Assembly (NCBI GenBank): GCA_024682375.1
Contig: JAIKZI010000066.1
Coordinates: 1 to 64,000 of the forward strand
Length of the DNA stretch: 64,000 nucleotides
Direction: 5' to 3'
Source: Lachnospiraceae bacterium
GTDB lineage: Bacteria; Bacillota; Clostridia; Lachnospirales; Lachnospiraceae
Both the position numbers and the translations under genes were made by a program. The notes under the pieces were generated by a model that had not been told where the DNA came from, searched no databases, and was given only the letters and a program-made list of their open reading frames with translations. The number at the start of each line of letters is the position of its first letter. Position 1 is the first letter of the stretch. Of the stretch, positions 27,978-36,406 are shown piece by piece.

Positions 27978-29159
27978 TTACATAGTATTCATGTCCATTT
28001 CATGCCCTGCTTTTATAATCGCATCCCTAAGCTCTATAAATTTTGAATCATCATTTTTAGTTCTACGAGTCTTTATTGTCAAAACAGGATCTATGACTTC
28101 GATGCCTTCCATTTCAGAAAGCGCATCTTTTATCTTCTTGGCAGCGACCGGTGCCCAAGAACCATTTTCCACAATAGCAATCTTTCTATTCTGGAACTTC
28201 TTTATTTTAAGATGGTACAAAAAATCTTCCACGCAAGGGAATAATTCACCATCATATGTGATTGAGCAGATAATGGTTCTATCAAAACAAAAAGCACCTT
28301 CAACTGCTCTGGCCATATCATCTCTATTCAAGTCGATAATTACAACCTTTTCACCTTTATTCTGCAATAAATCAGAAAGATATAAAGCCGCTTCCTTTGT
28401 ATTGCCATGAGCTGAAGCATAACACAACAGCACACCCTTTCGTTCCGGTTTATATTTACTCCACTTGTCGTAATATTCCAGGAATTCAACTAAATCTTCT
28501 TTTAAAACATGACCATGCAAAGGTGCAATTATTGACACGCCAAGTGCATTTACTTTTTTCAAAAGTGTCTGTACGCTAGCGCCATATTTTCCGACTATAT
28601 TAAAATAATATCTTCTGGCTTCAACCAACCAGCTCACACCATTTCTCGTTGTACCAAAAGAGCCAAATGCATCTGCGGAAAAAAATACCTTTTCTTTTTT
28701 CTCAAATGTCATCATAACCTCCGGCCAATGAACCATAGGCGCAAGTATGAATTGTAAAGTATGTTCGCCTAAAGAAATCTCATCATTTTCTTTTGCGACA
28801 ATAACTCTATCAGAATAATCTTCATCTATAAACTGGGGCAGCATGTCAGAAGCTTTCTTCGACATAACAAGCTGCATGTCTGGAAATCTTTCACAAAGCT
28901 CACTAATACCACCACTGTGATCAGGTTCTAGATGTTGTACTATCAAATAATCAGGTTTTCTACCATTTAAAACCTTCTTGATATTTAGTAGCCACTCTCC
29001 TGTCGCACGCCTGTCAACAGTATCAAGCACAGCAATCTTTTCATCCAAAATAACATACGAATTATATGTCACTCCAAAATCCAATCTGTACTGTCCTTCA
29101 AACAGATCCAGCGCGCCATCATCTACACCGACATATCTGATATTCTCTGAGATTTCCAT
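27978..29159 (-). CDS. fprA: FprA-family A-type flavodiiron protein
   Basis: Reduces O2 (to water) or NO in anaerobes using a di-iron centre and FMN. The N-terminal beta-lactamase-like domain carries the iron ligands HLEPDHSG (about residue 77), a later MVHWPEVM, FFSADAFGSFG and PLHGHVL. The C-terminal 140 residues are a flavodoxin domain (VLLCYASAHGNTKEAALYL). It has 393 residues. There is no rubredoxin fusion. The RBS is AAGGGGGA. The gene lies 16 bases after the AraC regulator gene, so the two may be co-transcribed. Confidence 0.92.
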   Translation of the reverse strand: MEISENIRYVGVDDGALDLFEGQYRLDFGVTYNSYVILDEKIAVLDTVDRRATGEWLLNIKKVLNGRKPDYLIVQHLEPDHSGGISELCERFPDMQLVMSKKASDMLPQFIDEDYSDRVIVAKENDEISLGEHTLQFILAPMVHWPEVMMTFEKKEKVFFSADAFGSFGTTRNGVSWLVEARRYYFNIVGKYGASVQTLLKKVNALGVSIIAPLHGHVLKEDLVEFLEYYDKWSKYKPERKGVLLCYASAHGNTKEAALYLSDLLQNKGEKVVIIDLNRDDMARAVEGAFCFDRTIICSITYDGELFPCVEDFLYHLKIKKFQNRKIAIVENGSWAPVAAKKIKDALSEMEGIEVIDPVLTIKTRRTKNDDSKFIELRDAIIKAGHEMDMNTM

Positions 29160-29175
29160 GCGATCCCCCTTCTAA

Positions 29176-30435
29176 CTAAACAGTTACATCTGTCCATTGT
29201 TTCTGAAGATGGTAATTCTTTCTAAATTCACCTGGAGTCACACCACGAAGCCTTACAAAATTTCTGTTAAATGTCTTTACTGTATTATAACCTACATCAA
29301 CTGCAATATCGACCAGGCTATCCTGCGTTTCAAGCAACATTCTGCACGCCTGATTGATACGAAGATAATTCAAAAAGCTTTCGAAATTCTTCTCAACTAT
29401 GTAGATTAACATCTTATTCATATCTACTACACTGACTCTAAATTTATCAGCAACCGTAGCTGCATGAATATCTTCCATATAATGATTTCCGATATATGAT
29501 ACGATTTCGAATCCTTTTTCCCTAGTGTCAGAATCAGGTTCATCACCCATAATACTGTAAATCTGCCTGTACTGTTTAGGTGTATAACCGGTTCTCGAAG
29601 AAAAAGAACGAACCAAATGTGACGCATCAGTATATCCAACCAAAAATGCGATATCTGTAAGCGCAAGTTCTGTATAAATCAAAAGATCTGTTGTCTTCGA
29701 TATTCTCATTTCATTTCCAAGAGCTGATAATGACATACCTGTCAGTTCTTGGATATCACTTTCAATCTTCTCTTCAGTATAATCAAACACATCTGAAAGA
29801 TTAGATAGAGTTGGATGATCTGCAATATGAGAATAGATATATTGCAAAATTTCTGAACGCTTATCATCCACAGCTGTCTCGGTCTGTTTTCCAGAAGTTA
29901 CGAGATGTCTATTATAAAGTATCAAAAGTTCCATCAACTTGTTTGTTATCAAAAGTGATCTAAGTTCAGGATCCTTTCCTTCGGAAAAAAGTGATTCCAT
30001 TCCTATTTCATCCTTTATGATATCTAAGCAATCCAAGAATCTTTCTCTCTCGCCTTCATGTAAATGTATCAGTGGATATTCTCTGATAGGATCATAAATT
30101 TTTAATGCTCCACCCGGAGTATTGTAACCGGTTCTCAGAGAGGAATATATTAATTCAGAATTAAACACAACCTTGATCATTGTAAGAGGCTCTTCAACCT
30201 CATCAACCATTGTTGTTGACCATGGAAGAATGCAGAAGAAGCAATTTGGTTTAGCCTGATATTCAGTTCCATTAATTGTAATTTTAGCTCTGCCTTTTTT
30301 CACAAGCCAAAATCTAGCTGTCTGATGAATGATTGGTATAGTCATTGAATCAATAAATTCAACGTCATATGTACAAAACTTTCGTCTATCATATGCAGAA
30401 CACGCCTGTTCCTGTAGTTCTTTTACTGATTGCAT
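29176..30435 (-). CDS. AraC-family regulator with two HTH domains
   Basis: A transcription factor of 419 residues, longer than the usual 280-300. The N-terminal part looks like a cupin ligand-binding domain (ARFWLVKKGRAKITINGTEY, about 40-60). Two AraC-type helix-turn-helix units follow. The first (about 205-300) has LALTDIAFLVGYTDASHLVRSFSSRTGYTPKQY. The second (about 310-410) has SLVDIAVDVGYNTVKTFNRNFVRLRGVTPGEF. I start at ATG 30435, with AGGAG five bases upstream, rather than the GTG at 30441. It follows the arginine deiminase operon on the same strand and is a candidate regulator of that operon or of fprA; the target is inferred from position only. Confidence 0.85.
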   Translation of the reverse strand: MQSVKELQEQACSAYDRRKFCTYDVEFIDSMTIPIIHQTARFWLVKKGRAKITINGTEYQAKPNCFFCILPWSTTMVDEVEEPLTMIKVVFNSELIYSSLRTGYNTPGGALKIYDPIREYPLIHLHEGERERFLDCLDIIKDEIGMESLFSEGKDPELRSLLITNKLMELLILYNRHLVTSGKQTETAVDDKRSEILQYIYSHIADHPTLSNLSDVFDYTEEKIESDIQELTGMSLSALGNEMRISKTTDLLIYTELALTDIAFLVGYTDASHLVRSFSSRTGYTPKQYRQIYSIMGDEPDSDTREKGFEIVSYIGNHYMEDIHAATVADKFRVSVVDMNKMLIYIVEKNFESFLNYLRINQACRMLLETQDSLVDIAVDVGYNTVKTFNRNFVRLRGVTPGEFRKNYHLQKQWTDVTV

Positions 30436-30469
30436 CTGCACTCCTTATTTGCCTAAAATATTCGTGTTT

Positions 30470-30498
30470 AGTTTATCACAATATATTTTTATGTGCAA
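30470..30498 (-). promoter_or_regulatory. Promoter of the AraC-type regulator
   Basis: On the minus strand, TTGCAC, 17 bases, TAAACT with an upstream TGA (extended -10). It lies 35 bases before the ATG. Confidence 0.6.
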
Positions 30499-30544
30499 AA
30501 TTTTTTATTTGAAAATAAAATATGGTCAAAATTTTTGAAACAAA

Positions 30545-30575
30545 AAAGAGACTTTGGAAAAACCAAAGTCTCTTT
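30545..30575 (-). terminator. Terminator of the arginine deiminase operon
   Basis: On the minus strand, AAAGAGACTTTGG-TTTTT-CCAAAGTCTCTTT, followed by TTTGTTTC. It has a 13-bp perfect stem and lies just after the YfcC transporter. Confidence 0.85.
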
Positions 30576-30597
30576 AATGTAGTTAATTTAATTGGTA

Positions 30598-32037
30598 TTA
30601 AAGTACAAGCATACCGATTACAAGAACTGCACCGATGAATACAAAGAGTATTCCAAGAAGTTTCTTAACCCATGCAATGTATGATGTGTAAGGAACTTTT
30701 GCAAGTGCAAGACCACCCATGATGAATCCGCATGTAGGTGTGAATAGGTTTACAAGACCATTTGCACCAACGATTGTCATGATAGCAGTCTCTGAAGACC
30801 ATCCCATTCCGTGTACAATAGGTGTAACGATAGGAGCTGAAAGTCCAGCAAGTCCTGATGAAGATGGTACAAGGAATGAAAGAACTAGGTGAAGGAGATA
30901 GTTAAGGAATTCGAAGATTCCTGATCCCATACCAAGGTTCTTAATTCCGTTTACAGCTACCTGAACAAGCCATGCGCCCATTCCTGTAGCATTCATAACT
31001 ACTGTTGTAGCACGAGCAAGTGCAATTACAAGGTTAACGCCGATCATGTCAGCGATACCAGCTTCGATTACAGTAGGAAGCTTTGACTTATCTTCCATAC
31101 CAACAAGAGCGATGATAAGACCCATTAAGATGAACCATGAAGCTGCATCTGTGAAGTACCAATCACCAAGCTGTGCACCTGTAAGGAATTTAGACCAGCC
31201 GAAAGCATTGTAAACGCCTTCGTTGAGTGATGCCCAAGGAATGAATCCGAAGATCATTACTACAAATGCGAATCCGAAAAGGATAAGGCAAACTTTCTGC
31301 TTACCTGTAAGCTCTGAGCTTGTCTCTCCCTGATGGAATTCTTTTCTGCACTCTTCAAGCTGCTCATGTGTGAAGATTGAGCCCTTACCAGCCTTAACCT
31401 TCTTAGCGTAGTTTACAACATAGATAGTTGCAATTAAGTAGCAACCAATCCAAAGGATAACACCCATAAGAAGGATTGTTCCCATGTTTGATTTAACGCC
31501 TGCGCCCTTAGCAGCATCTACAGCAGCACCAACAGCGAATGGGTTAACTGTAGATCCGATTACACCAGTACCAGCTCCAAGAAGAACTGTTGCAGCACCA
31601 ACAAGTGGGTCCATGCCTGCTGCTAGCATAGTAGAAGCAAGAAGGATGTAGAAACCTACTGTCTCTTCACCCATTCCGTATGTTGTTCCACCAATTGAGA
31701 AAAGGAACATCATAATAGGAATAAGAATAATTTCTTTTCCGTCGAGCTTCTTAACAAGTACATTGATACCTGTTTCAAGTGCGCCTGTAGCTGTTACCAT
31801 TGCAAGGAAAGCTCCAAGGCAGAAGCAGAAACCAATTACTTCACGAGCATCATAAAATCCATTGATTGGAGCAGTAAGGAATGTATCAATACCAGCTCCA
31901 ATAACCTTAGCACTCTTACCGTCTGCAGTTGTATATCCCTGTCCGTTAAGGAAAACAGTGATAAGTGAAATAACAGCAAGTACGAGCAAAAGAATTTCAT
32001 AAGTGTTCAGCGAACGTCTCTTCTTTGTTTCGTTCAT
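30598..32037 (-). CDS. YfcC-family transporter of the arginine deiminase operon
   Basis: A 479-residue membrane protein with about 12 hydrophobic segments. Its signature GGTTYGMGEETVGFYI and the motif GSTVNPFAVGAA match the YfcC / anaerobic C4-dicarboxylate carrier-like family. It is the last gene of arcA-argF-arcC-yfcC, 20 bases after arcC. In arginine-degrading anaerobes such linked YfcC proteins are taken to exchange arginine for ornithine (inference from context). It replaces the unrelated ArcD antiporter found in many other arc operons. It is homologous to the partial gene at position 1. Confidence 0.85.
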   Translation of the reverse strand: MNETKKRRSLNTYEILLLVLAVISLITVFLNGQGYTTADGKSAKVIGAGIDTFLTAPINGFYDAREVIGFCFCLGAFLAMVTATGALETGINVLVKKLDGKEIILIPIMMFLFSIGGTTYGMGEETVGFYILLASTMLAAGMDPLVGAATVLLGAGTGVIGSTVNPFAVGAAVDAAKGAGVKSNMGTILLMGVILWIGCYLIATIYVVNYAKKVKAGKGSIFTHEQLEECRKEFHQGETSSELTGKQKVCLILFGFAFVVMIFGFIPWASLNEGVYNAFGWSKFLTGAQLGDWYFTDAASWFILMGLIIALVGMEDKSKLPTVIEAGIADMIGVNLVIALARATTVVMNATGMGAWLVQVAVNGIKNLGMGSGIFEFLNYLLHLVLSFLVPSSSGLAGLSAPIVTPIVHGMGWSSETAIMTIVGANGLVNLFTPTCGFIMGGLALAKVPYTSYIAWVKKLLGILFVFIGAVLVIGMLVL

Positions 32038-32057
32038 GTCAATATTTCCCCCTCTAA

Positions 32058-32993
32058 TTATTTGTGGATACGTGTTCCAGTCTTACCTTCAAGGGCTTCC
32101 TTAGCTTTCTCAAGAGATGTAATGAGAGCTGTTCCGTTCTCAGTATTCTTTACGAAAGACATGCATGATTCAATCTTTGGAAGCATTGATCCAGGAGCGA
32201 ATTCTCCATCGTCAGCGTACTTCTGGCACTGCTCAAGAGTGAGATCCTCAAGGTTCTCCTGCTCTGGAGTATTGAAGTGGATAGCAACCTTCTCTACAGC
32301 TGTAAGGATAACGAGCATATCAGCGTTAAGTTCTCTAGCGAGAAGTGATGAAGCTCTATCCTTATCGATAACAGCTGCAACACCTGTGCATCCGTCATCT
32401 TCTTCAACTACAGGGATTCCGCCGCCACCAGTTGAGATAACAACGTTTCCACTTTCAACGAGCTGCTCAATCATAGGTAGCTCAACGATCTTCTGAGGAA
32501 TTGGTGAAGGAACTACACGACGGTAACCACGTCCTGCATCTTCAACGAATGTCCAACCCTTATCAGCTGCAATAGCATCAGCCTGCTCTTTTGTATAGAA
32601 AGAACCAACTGGCTTTGTAGGATGAGAGAATGCTGCATCGTTTCTATCTACGATTGTCTGTGTTACAACACTTGCAACAGGCTTGTTGATGTGACGCTTG
32701 TTGAGCTCACGTCCGATTGCCTGCTGAAGGTGATAACCAATATATCCCTGTGTCATCGCACCACATTCTGGAAATGGAATGTAAGGTGTGTTTCCACCAT
32801 TATTAGAAGAATAGTCCATAGCGAGGTTAACCATACCAACCTGTGGTCCGTTGCCGTGGCCGACAACAACGTCATATCCCTGCTCTACGAGGTCTACGAT
32901 AGTTCCTGCTGTGTTCTTTACTAAAAGGAGCTGTTCTTCTGGAGAATTGCCAAGGGCGTTTCCGCCCAAAGCAATTACAAGTCTCTTAGCCAT
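32058..32993 (-). CDS. arcC: Carbamate kinase
   Basis: The final step of the arginine deiminase pathway: carbamoyl phosphate + ADP to ATP + CO2 + NH3. It begins AKRLVIALGGNALGN (amino-acid kinase fold) and contains GHGNGPQVGMVNLAMDYS and VISTGGGGIPVV. It has 311 residues. It starts 3 bases after the argF stop and is therefore coupled. Confidence 0.96.
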   Translation of the reverse strand: MAKRLVIALGGNALGNSPEEQLLLVKNTAGTIVDLVEQGYDVVVGHGNGPQVGMVNLAMDYSSNNGGNTPYIPFPECGAMTQGYIGYHLQQAIGRELNKRHINKPVASVVTQTIVDRNDAAFSHPTKPVGSFYTKEQADAIAADKGWTFVEDAGRGYRRVVPSPIPQKIVELPMIEQLVESGNVVISTGGGGIPVVEEDDGCTGVAAVIDKDRASSLLARELNADMLVILTAVEKVAIHFNTPEQENLEDLTLEQCQKYADDGEFAPGSMLPKIESCMSFVKNTENGTALITSLEKAKEALEGKTGTRIHK

Positions 32994-32996
32994 TAA

Positions 32997-33992
32997 TTAT
33001 TTAAGTGTAGCATACATTACGGCCTTGATTGTATGCATTCTGTTCTCAGCTTCATCGAAACAACGGCTCTGTGGTCCGTAGATTACGTCGTTAGTAACTT
33101 CTACGCCGTCCATGCCGAATGTCTGGTATACCCACTCACCATTCTCAGTGTTTCTGTCATGGTATGAAGGTAGGCAGTGAAGGAAGATAGCTTCAGGCTT
33201 AGCCTTAGCCATAAGTTCCTTGTTAACCTGGTATGGCTTAAGAATGTCAATTCTTTCCTGCCATTTCTCAATTGGTTCACCCATTGATACCCAGATATCT
33301 GTGTAGATAACGTCAGCATCTTTAGCAGCTGCGTTAACATCTGTTGTGCACTCGATAACAGCGCCTGTTTCCTTAGCAACTTCCTTGCATGTGTTAACAA
33401 GCTCTTCAGCTGGCATAAGTTCCTTAGGACCGCAAGCTACGAAGTGCATACCAAGCTTAGCAGATACAACCATAAGTGAGTTAGCAACGTTGTTTCTAGC
33501 GTCACCGAAGAATACCATCTTCTTACCCTTTACACACTGGCCGAACTCTTCCTGGATTGTAAGAACGTCAGCAAGCATCTGTGTTGGGTGGAAGTCATCT
33601 GTAAGACCATTCCATACAGGAATTCCTGAATATTTAGCAAGGTCTTCTACATCACTCTGAAGGAATCCACGGAATTCGATACCGTCGAACATTCTTCCGA
33701 ATACGTAAGCTGAATCCTGGATAGACTCTTTCTTACCCATCTGTGATGAACCTGGATCAAGATATGTAACACCCATACCAAGGTCCATAGCACCTACTTC
33801 GAATGAACATCTTGTTCTTGTTGAAGTCTTCTGGAAAAGAAGAACGATGTTCTTTCCTTCGAGGAAACGATGTGGAATACCGTTTCTCTTCATGTTTTTG
33901 AATTCTCTTGAAAGATCAAGAAGGTAGTTGATTTCAGCTGGTGTGAAATCGAGAAGCTTAAGGAAGCTTCTTCCTCTTAAGTTGACACCCAT
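32997..33992 (-). CDS. argF: Ornithine carbamoyltransferase (catabolic, arcB-like)
   Basis: Interconverts citrulline + phosphate and ornithine + carbamoyl phosphate. The carbamoyl-phosphate motif is FQKTSTRTRCSFEVG and the ornithine-binding motif is FLHCLPSYHD. DDFHPTQMLADVLTI is also present. I prefer the ATG at 33992 (MGVNLRGRSFLKLLDF) over the GTG at 34004 used by the track. It has 331 residues. Its place between arcA and arcC indicates the catabolic enzyme (ArcB); sequence alone does not separate it from the anabolic form. Confidence 0.93.
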   Translation of the reverse strand: MGVNLRGRSFLKLLDFTPAEINYLLDLSREFKNMKRNGIPHRFLEGKNIVLLFQKTSTRTRCSFEVGAMDLGMGVTYLDPGSSQMGKKESIQDSAYVFGRMFDGIEFRGFLQSDVEDLAKYSGIPVWNGLTDDFHPTQMLADVLTIQEEFGQCVKGKKMVFFGDARNNVANSLMVVSAKLGMHFVACGPKELMPAEELVNTCKEVAKETGAVIECTTDVNAAAKDADVIYTDIWVSMGEPIEKWQERIDILKPYQVNKELMAKAKPEAIFLHCLPSYHDRNTENGEWVYQTFGMDGVEVTNDVIYGPQSRCFDEAENRMHTIKAVMYATLK

Positions 33993-34040
33993 TTTAAATC
34001 TCACTTTCTAAAATAAAAAAATATTTCCTTTGCGAAGAAA

Positions 34041-34078
34041 CGCCCAGCGGGGGTGCTGGGCTTTAGTTTCTTCAAGTA
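34041..34078 (-). promoter_or_regulatory. Stem-loop in the arcA-argF spacer
   Basis: On the minus strand, GAAGAAAC-TAAA-GCCCAGC-ACCCC-GCTGGGC-GTTTCTTC forms a strong two-part stem with a four-base bulge. No U-run follows directly. It may stabilise or process the arc mRNA or lower expression downstream of arcA. Confidence 0.55.
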
Positions 34079-34116
34079 AAAAATCAAATGTTTAAGCACA
34101 TTTGTTTCTTATAAAA

Positions 34117-35343
34117 TTAGTCCTCACGAACGAGAGGCATTGACATACAACGTGGGCCTCCTCTACCTCTTGAAAGCTCAGCTGATGGCATTTCGAGAAC
34201 GTCAAGGCCTTTCTTTCTAAGAAGCTCGTTTGTAACATCGTTTCTCTGGTAAACAACGATCTTACCAGGAGCGATACAAAGTGTGTTAGAACCATCGTTC
34301 CACTGCTCACGAGCAGCAGCGATGAGATCGTCACCACCACAAGGGATAAGTTCAACATCATGTCCGATGTACTTAGCAAGAACTTTCTCAAGTGTTGTGT
34401 CAAGACGCTGTGTCTTGATTTCACCTTCCTTATCACCAGGTGTGAGTTCGTAAACTACAAGTGGTCCGATGATAGCTGGGTGAATTGTAAACTTGTCTTC
34501 ATCGATCTGTGTAAATACAGTATCGAGGTGCATGAATGCACGGCTTACAGGAATCTGGAATGCAAGTACTGTACGGATCTTGCAATCTGGATCTGCAAAG
34601 AGGTTTCTAGCAGCTCTTTCGATAGCATCAGCAGATGTTCTCTGTGAAATACCGATAGCAAGAGTCTCAGCTGTGATGTTAAGAACGTCACCACCCTCGA
34701 TGTTTGCAGAGTTTTCTCTTCCGTAGTAGTTCTTTACGTATCCTGCGAAATCTTCATGATATCTGAAGATGTAATCAGAATAGATAGTCTCACGACATCT
34801 AGTTGGGAATCTCATCTTGTGGATGAATACACCATCACCAACTGATGCGAATGGGTCTCTCTGGAAGTAGAAGTTTGGCATTGGATCAACGATAAGGTGA
34901 TCTGGCTCTGAAAGCATATCTTCAAGAGTAAACTTAGCGTACTTCTCGCCCATCTCTTTAAGTGTGATACCTTCAATAGTCTTAAGGACAAGGTCCTTAC
35001 CCTTGAAGTTATCAAGTAAGTAGTCTTTAAGGACTTTCTGCCACTTCTCTGTGTGGATTCCAGCCTCGATTAACCACTGTGTGATGAATTTGTCTGTAAG
35101 TTCTGGATGCTGCTCAAGAACTTCTGTCATAAGATCTTCGATGTATGTAACTTCTGTTCCATTGTCACGAAGGATCTTAGCAAAAGCGTCATGCTCTTCC
35201 TGTGCCACTCTCAGGAAAGGAATGTCGTCGAACAACAGCTCTTCCAATGTATCTGGAGTAAGGTTCAAAAGTTCTCTTCCAGGTCTGTGAAGAAGGACTC
35301 TCTTAAGCGGCTTAATTTCGCTAGTAACATGAATACCTTTCAT
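34117..35343 (-). CDS. arcA: Arginine deiminase
   Basis: Hydrolyses arginine to citrulline and ammonia, the first step of the pathway. Motifs are LKRVLLHRPGRELLNLTP at the N-terminus, FYFQRDPFASVGDG with the catalytic region, NIEGGDVLNI, the catalytic histidine in FMHLDTVFTQID, and the nucleophilic cysteine in RGRGGPRCMSMPL at the C-terminus. It has 408 residues. It heads the arcA-argF-arcC-yfcC operon; its upstream region (35344-35488) holds no promoter I can name with confidence. Confidence 0.97.
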   Translation of the reverse strand: MKGIHVTSEIKPLKRVLLHRPGRELLNLTPDTLEELLFDDIPFLRVAQEEHDAFAKILRDNGTEVTYIEDLMTEVLEQHPELTDKFITQWLIEAGIHTEKWQKVLKDYLLDNFKGKDLVLKTIEGITLKEMGEKYAKFTLEDMLSEPDHLIVDPMPNFYFQRDPFASVGDGVFIHKMRFPTRCRETIYSDYIFRYHEDFAGYVKNYYGRENSANIEGGDVLNITAETLAIGISQRTSADAIERAARNLFADPDCKIRTVLAFQIPVSRAFMHLDTVFTQIDEDKFTIHPAIIGPLVVYELTPGDKEGEIKTQRLDTTLEKVLAKYIGHDVELIPCGGDDLIAAAREQWNDGSNTLCIAPGKIVVYQRNDVTNELLRKKGLDVLEMPSAELSRGRGGPRCMSMPLVRED

Positions 35344-35488
35344 ATTAGCCCCTTTCTGTTTTTCAAACTATAGTCTATAAGTTACTTCAAAAGGAAAAAT
35401 GAAATTCATAATTGTTAATAGTGGCCTAACAATTTTTTAATCTCATTTTCATACCGACATTATGATAAAACTTTTGCACAAAAGAACA

Positions 35489-35535
35489 AGGACATTTACC
35501 TGGTGTTTTATTGTACTTAACCAAATAAATGTCCT
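35489..35535 (-). terminator. Candidate terminator upstream of arcA (end of B3/B4 gene)
   Basis: AGGACATTTA...TAAATGTCCT forms a 10-bp stem extended by TGGT/ACCA with a loop of about 15 bases. On the minus strand it is followed by TGTTCTTTTG, a weak U-tract. It separates the B3/B4 gene from arcA. Confidence 0.5.
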
Positions 35536-35577
35536 CTACATTCAAAATATTGTGTGAAAACTTAACAGGATTGTTAA

Positions 35578-36297
35578 TTAAATTTCGACTTCCGGATGTT
35601 CTTTGTCTATTAATGCCAAAGTAACAGTCTTAGCATCGAGGTATTTTTCCATCAAAGTTTTCAATTCTTCTAGCGCTGCTTTCAAATCATCTACTCTATC
35701 AGGTTCGATACATTCGAGCACAACAACCTCATTACGTGTATCATCATTTACCTCTGTTCTCTGGCCATCTCTCCAGTTCCAGCAGCGGCAGATAACACCT
35801 GTATTATCATAGTAAGCAAGTTCTCCTTCAAGAGGTGGTTCTTCCTTATCTGATCCAATTGGAAGGAAGCTCTCTCCGCCCTTCATAACACCGAGGCGAA
35901 TATCTCCATCGATAGCATCCTTATTTTCACATCCGATAGGGAATGCATGCTTAAGTGAAATTGCATTTGTTATATCTACTGAAGGTGCGATACAGCCAAC
36001 TGGCTTCTCATGAAGAACTCTTTTAAGAAGGTTCTCCATAGAACATCTTGCACCCTTCTTTGTTGGGAATTTTGAATATGCTGCTCTCCATGCTGCAACT
36101 ACTGGATTTTCAGAAATTGTATCACTTACCAAGAACTTCTTTGCGGCTACATTTGCATCATCAAGAATCTTCTTAACTTCATCTGCTTCAGCACCCTCTA
36201 GTTCCTTTGATTCCTGAACTCCGTCGAAAGAAACAACACCGATAACTGCATCCGGGAAAAGGTCCCAAAACTCTTTATCTGCAACGAATTTTTTCAT
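35578..36297 (-). CDS. B3/B4 tRNA-binding domain protein
   Basis: A stand-alone protein homologous to the B3/B4 (editing-associated) domain of phenylalanyl-tRNA synthetase beta chain. Conserved pieces are AWRAAYSKFPTKKGARCSMENLLKRVL, SVDITNAISLKHAFPIGCEN and DNTGVICRCWNWRDGQRT. I start at ATG 36297 after GGGAGG, rather than the TTG at 36300. It has 239 residues. The function of free-standing B3/B4 proteins is not established; tRNA or aminoacyl-ester hydrolysis is a possibility. It has its own promoter and lies upstream of the arc operon, separated by a terminator-like stem. Confidence 0.8.
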   Translation of the reverse strand: MKKFVADKEFWDLFPDAVIGVVSFDGVQESKELEGAEADEVKKILDDANVAAKKFLVSDTISENPVVAAWRAAYSKFPTKKGARCSMENLLKRVLHEKPVGCIAPSVDITNAISLKHAFPIGCENKDAIDGDIRLGVMKGGESFLPIGSDKEEPPLEGELAYYDNTGVICRCWNWRDGQRTEVNDDTRNEVVVLECIEPDRVDDLKAALEELKTLMEKYLDAKTVTLALIDKEHPEVEI

Positions 36298-36346
36298 CAA
36301 AAAATCCTCCCTTAATAAAAAAATACCCTTTAATTATTCCTTTTTT

Positions 36347-36376
36347 ATGTTAATTGATTTATAGTCAATTTGTCAA
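36347..36376 (-). promoter_or_regulatory. Candidate promoter of the B3/B4 gene
   Basis: On the minus strand, TTGACA, 18 bases, TAACAT. The -35 is perfect and the -10 is weak. Confidence 0.4.
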
Positions 36377-36406
36377 AATAAATACAGAAATATTGGAGGC
36401 ACAATA

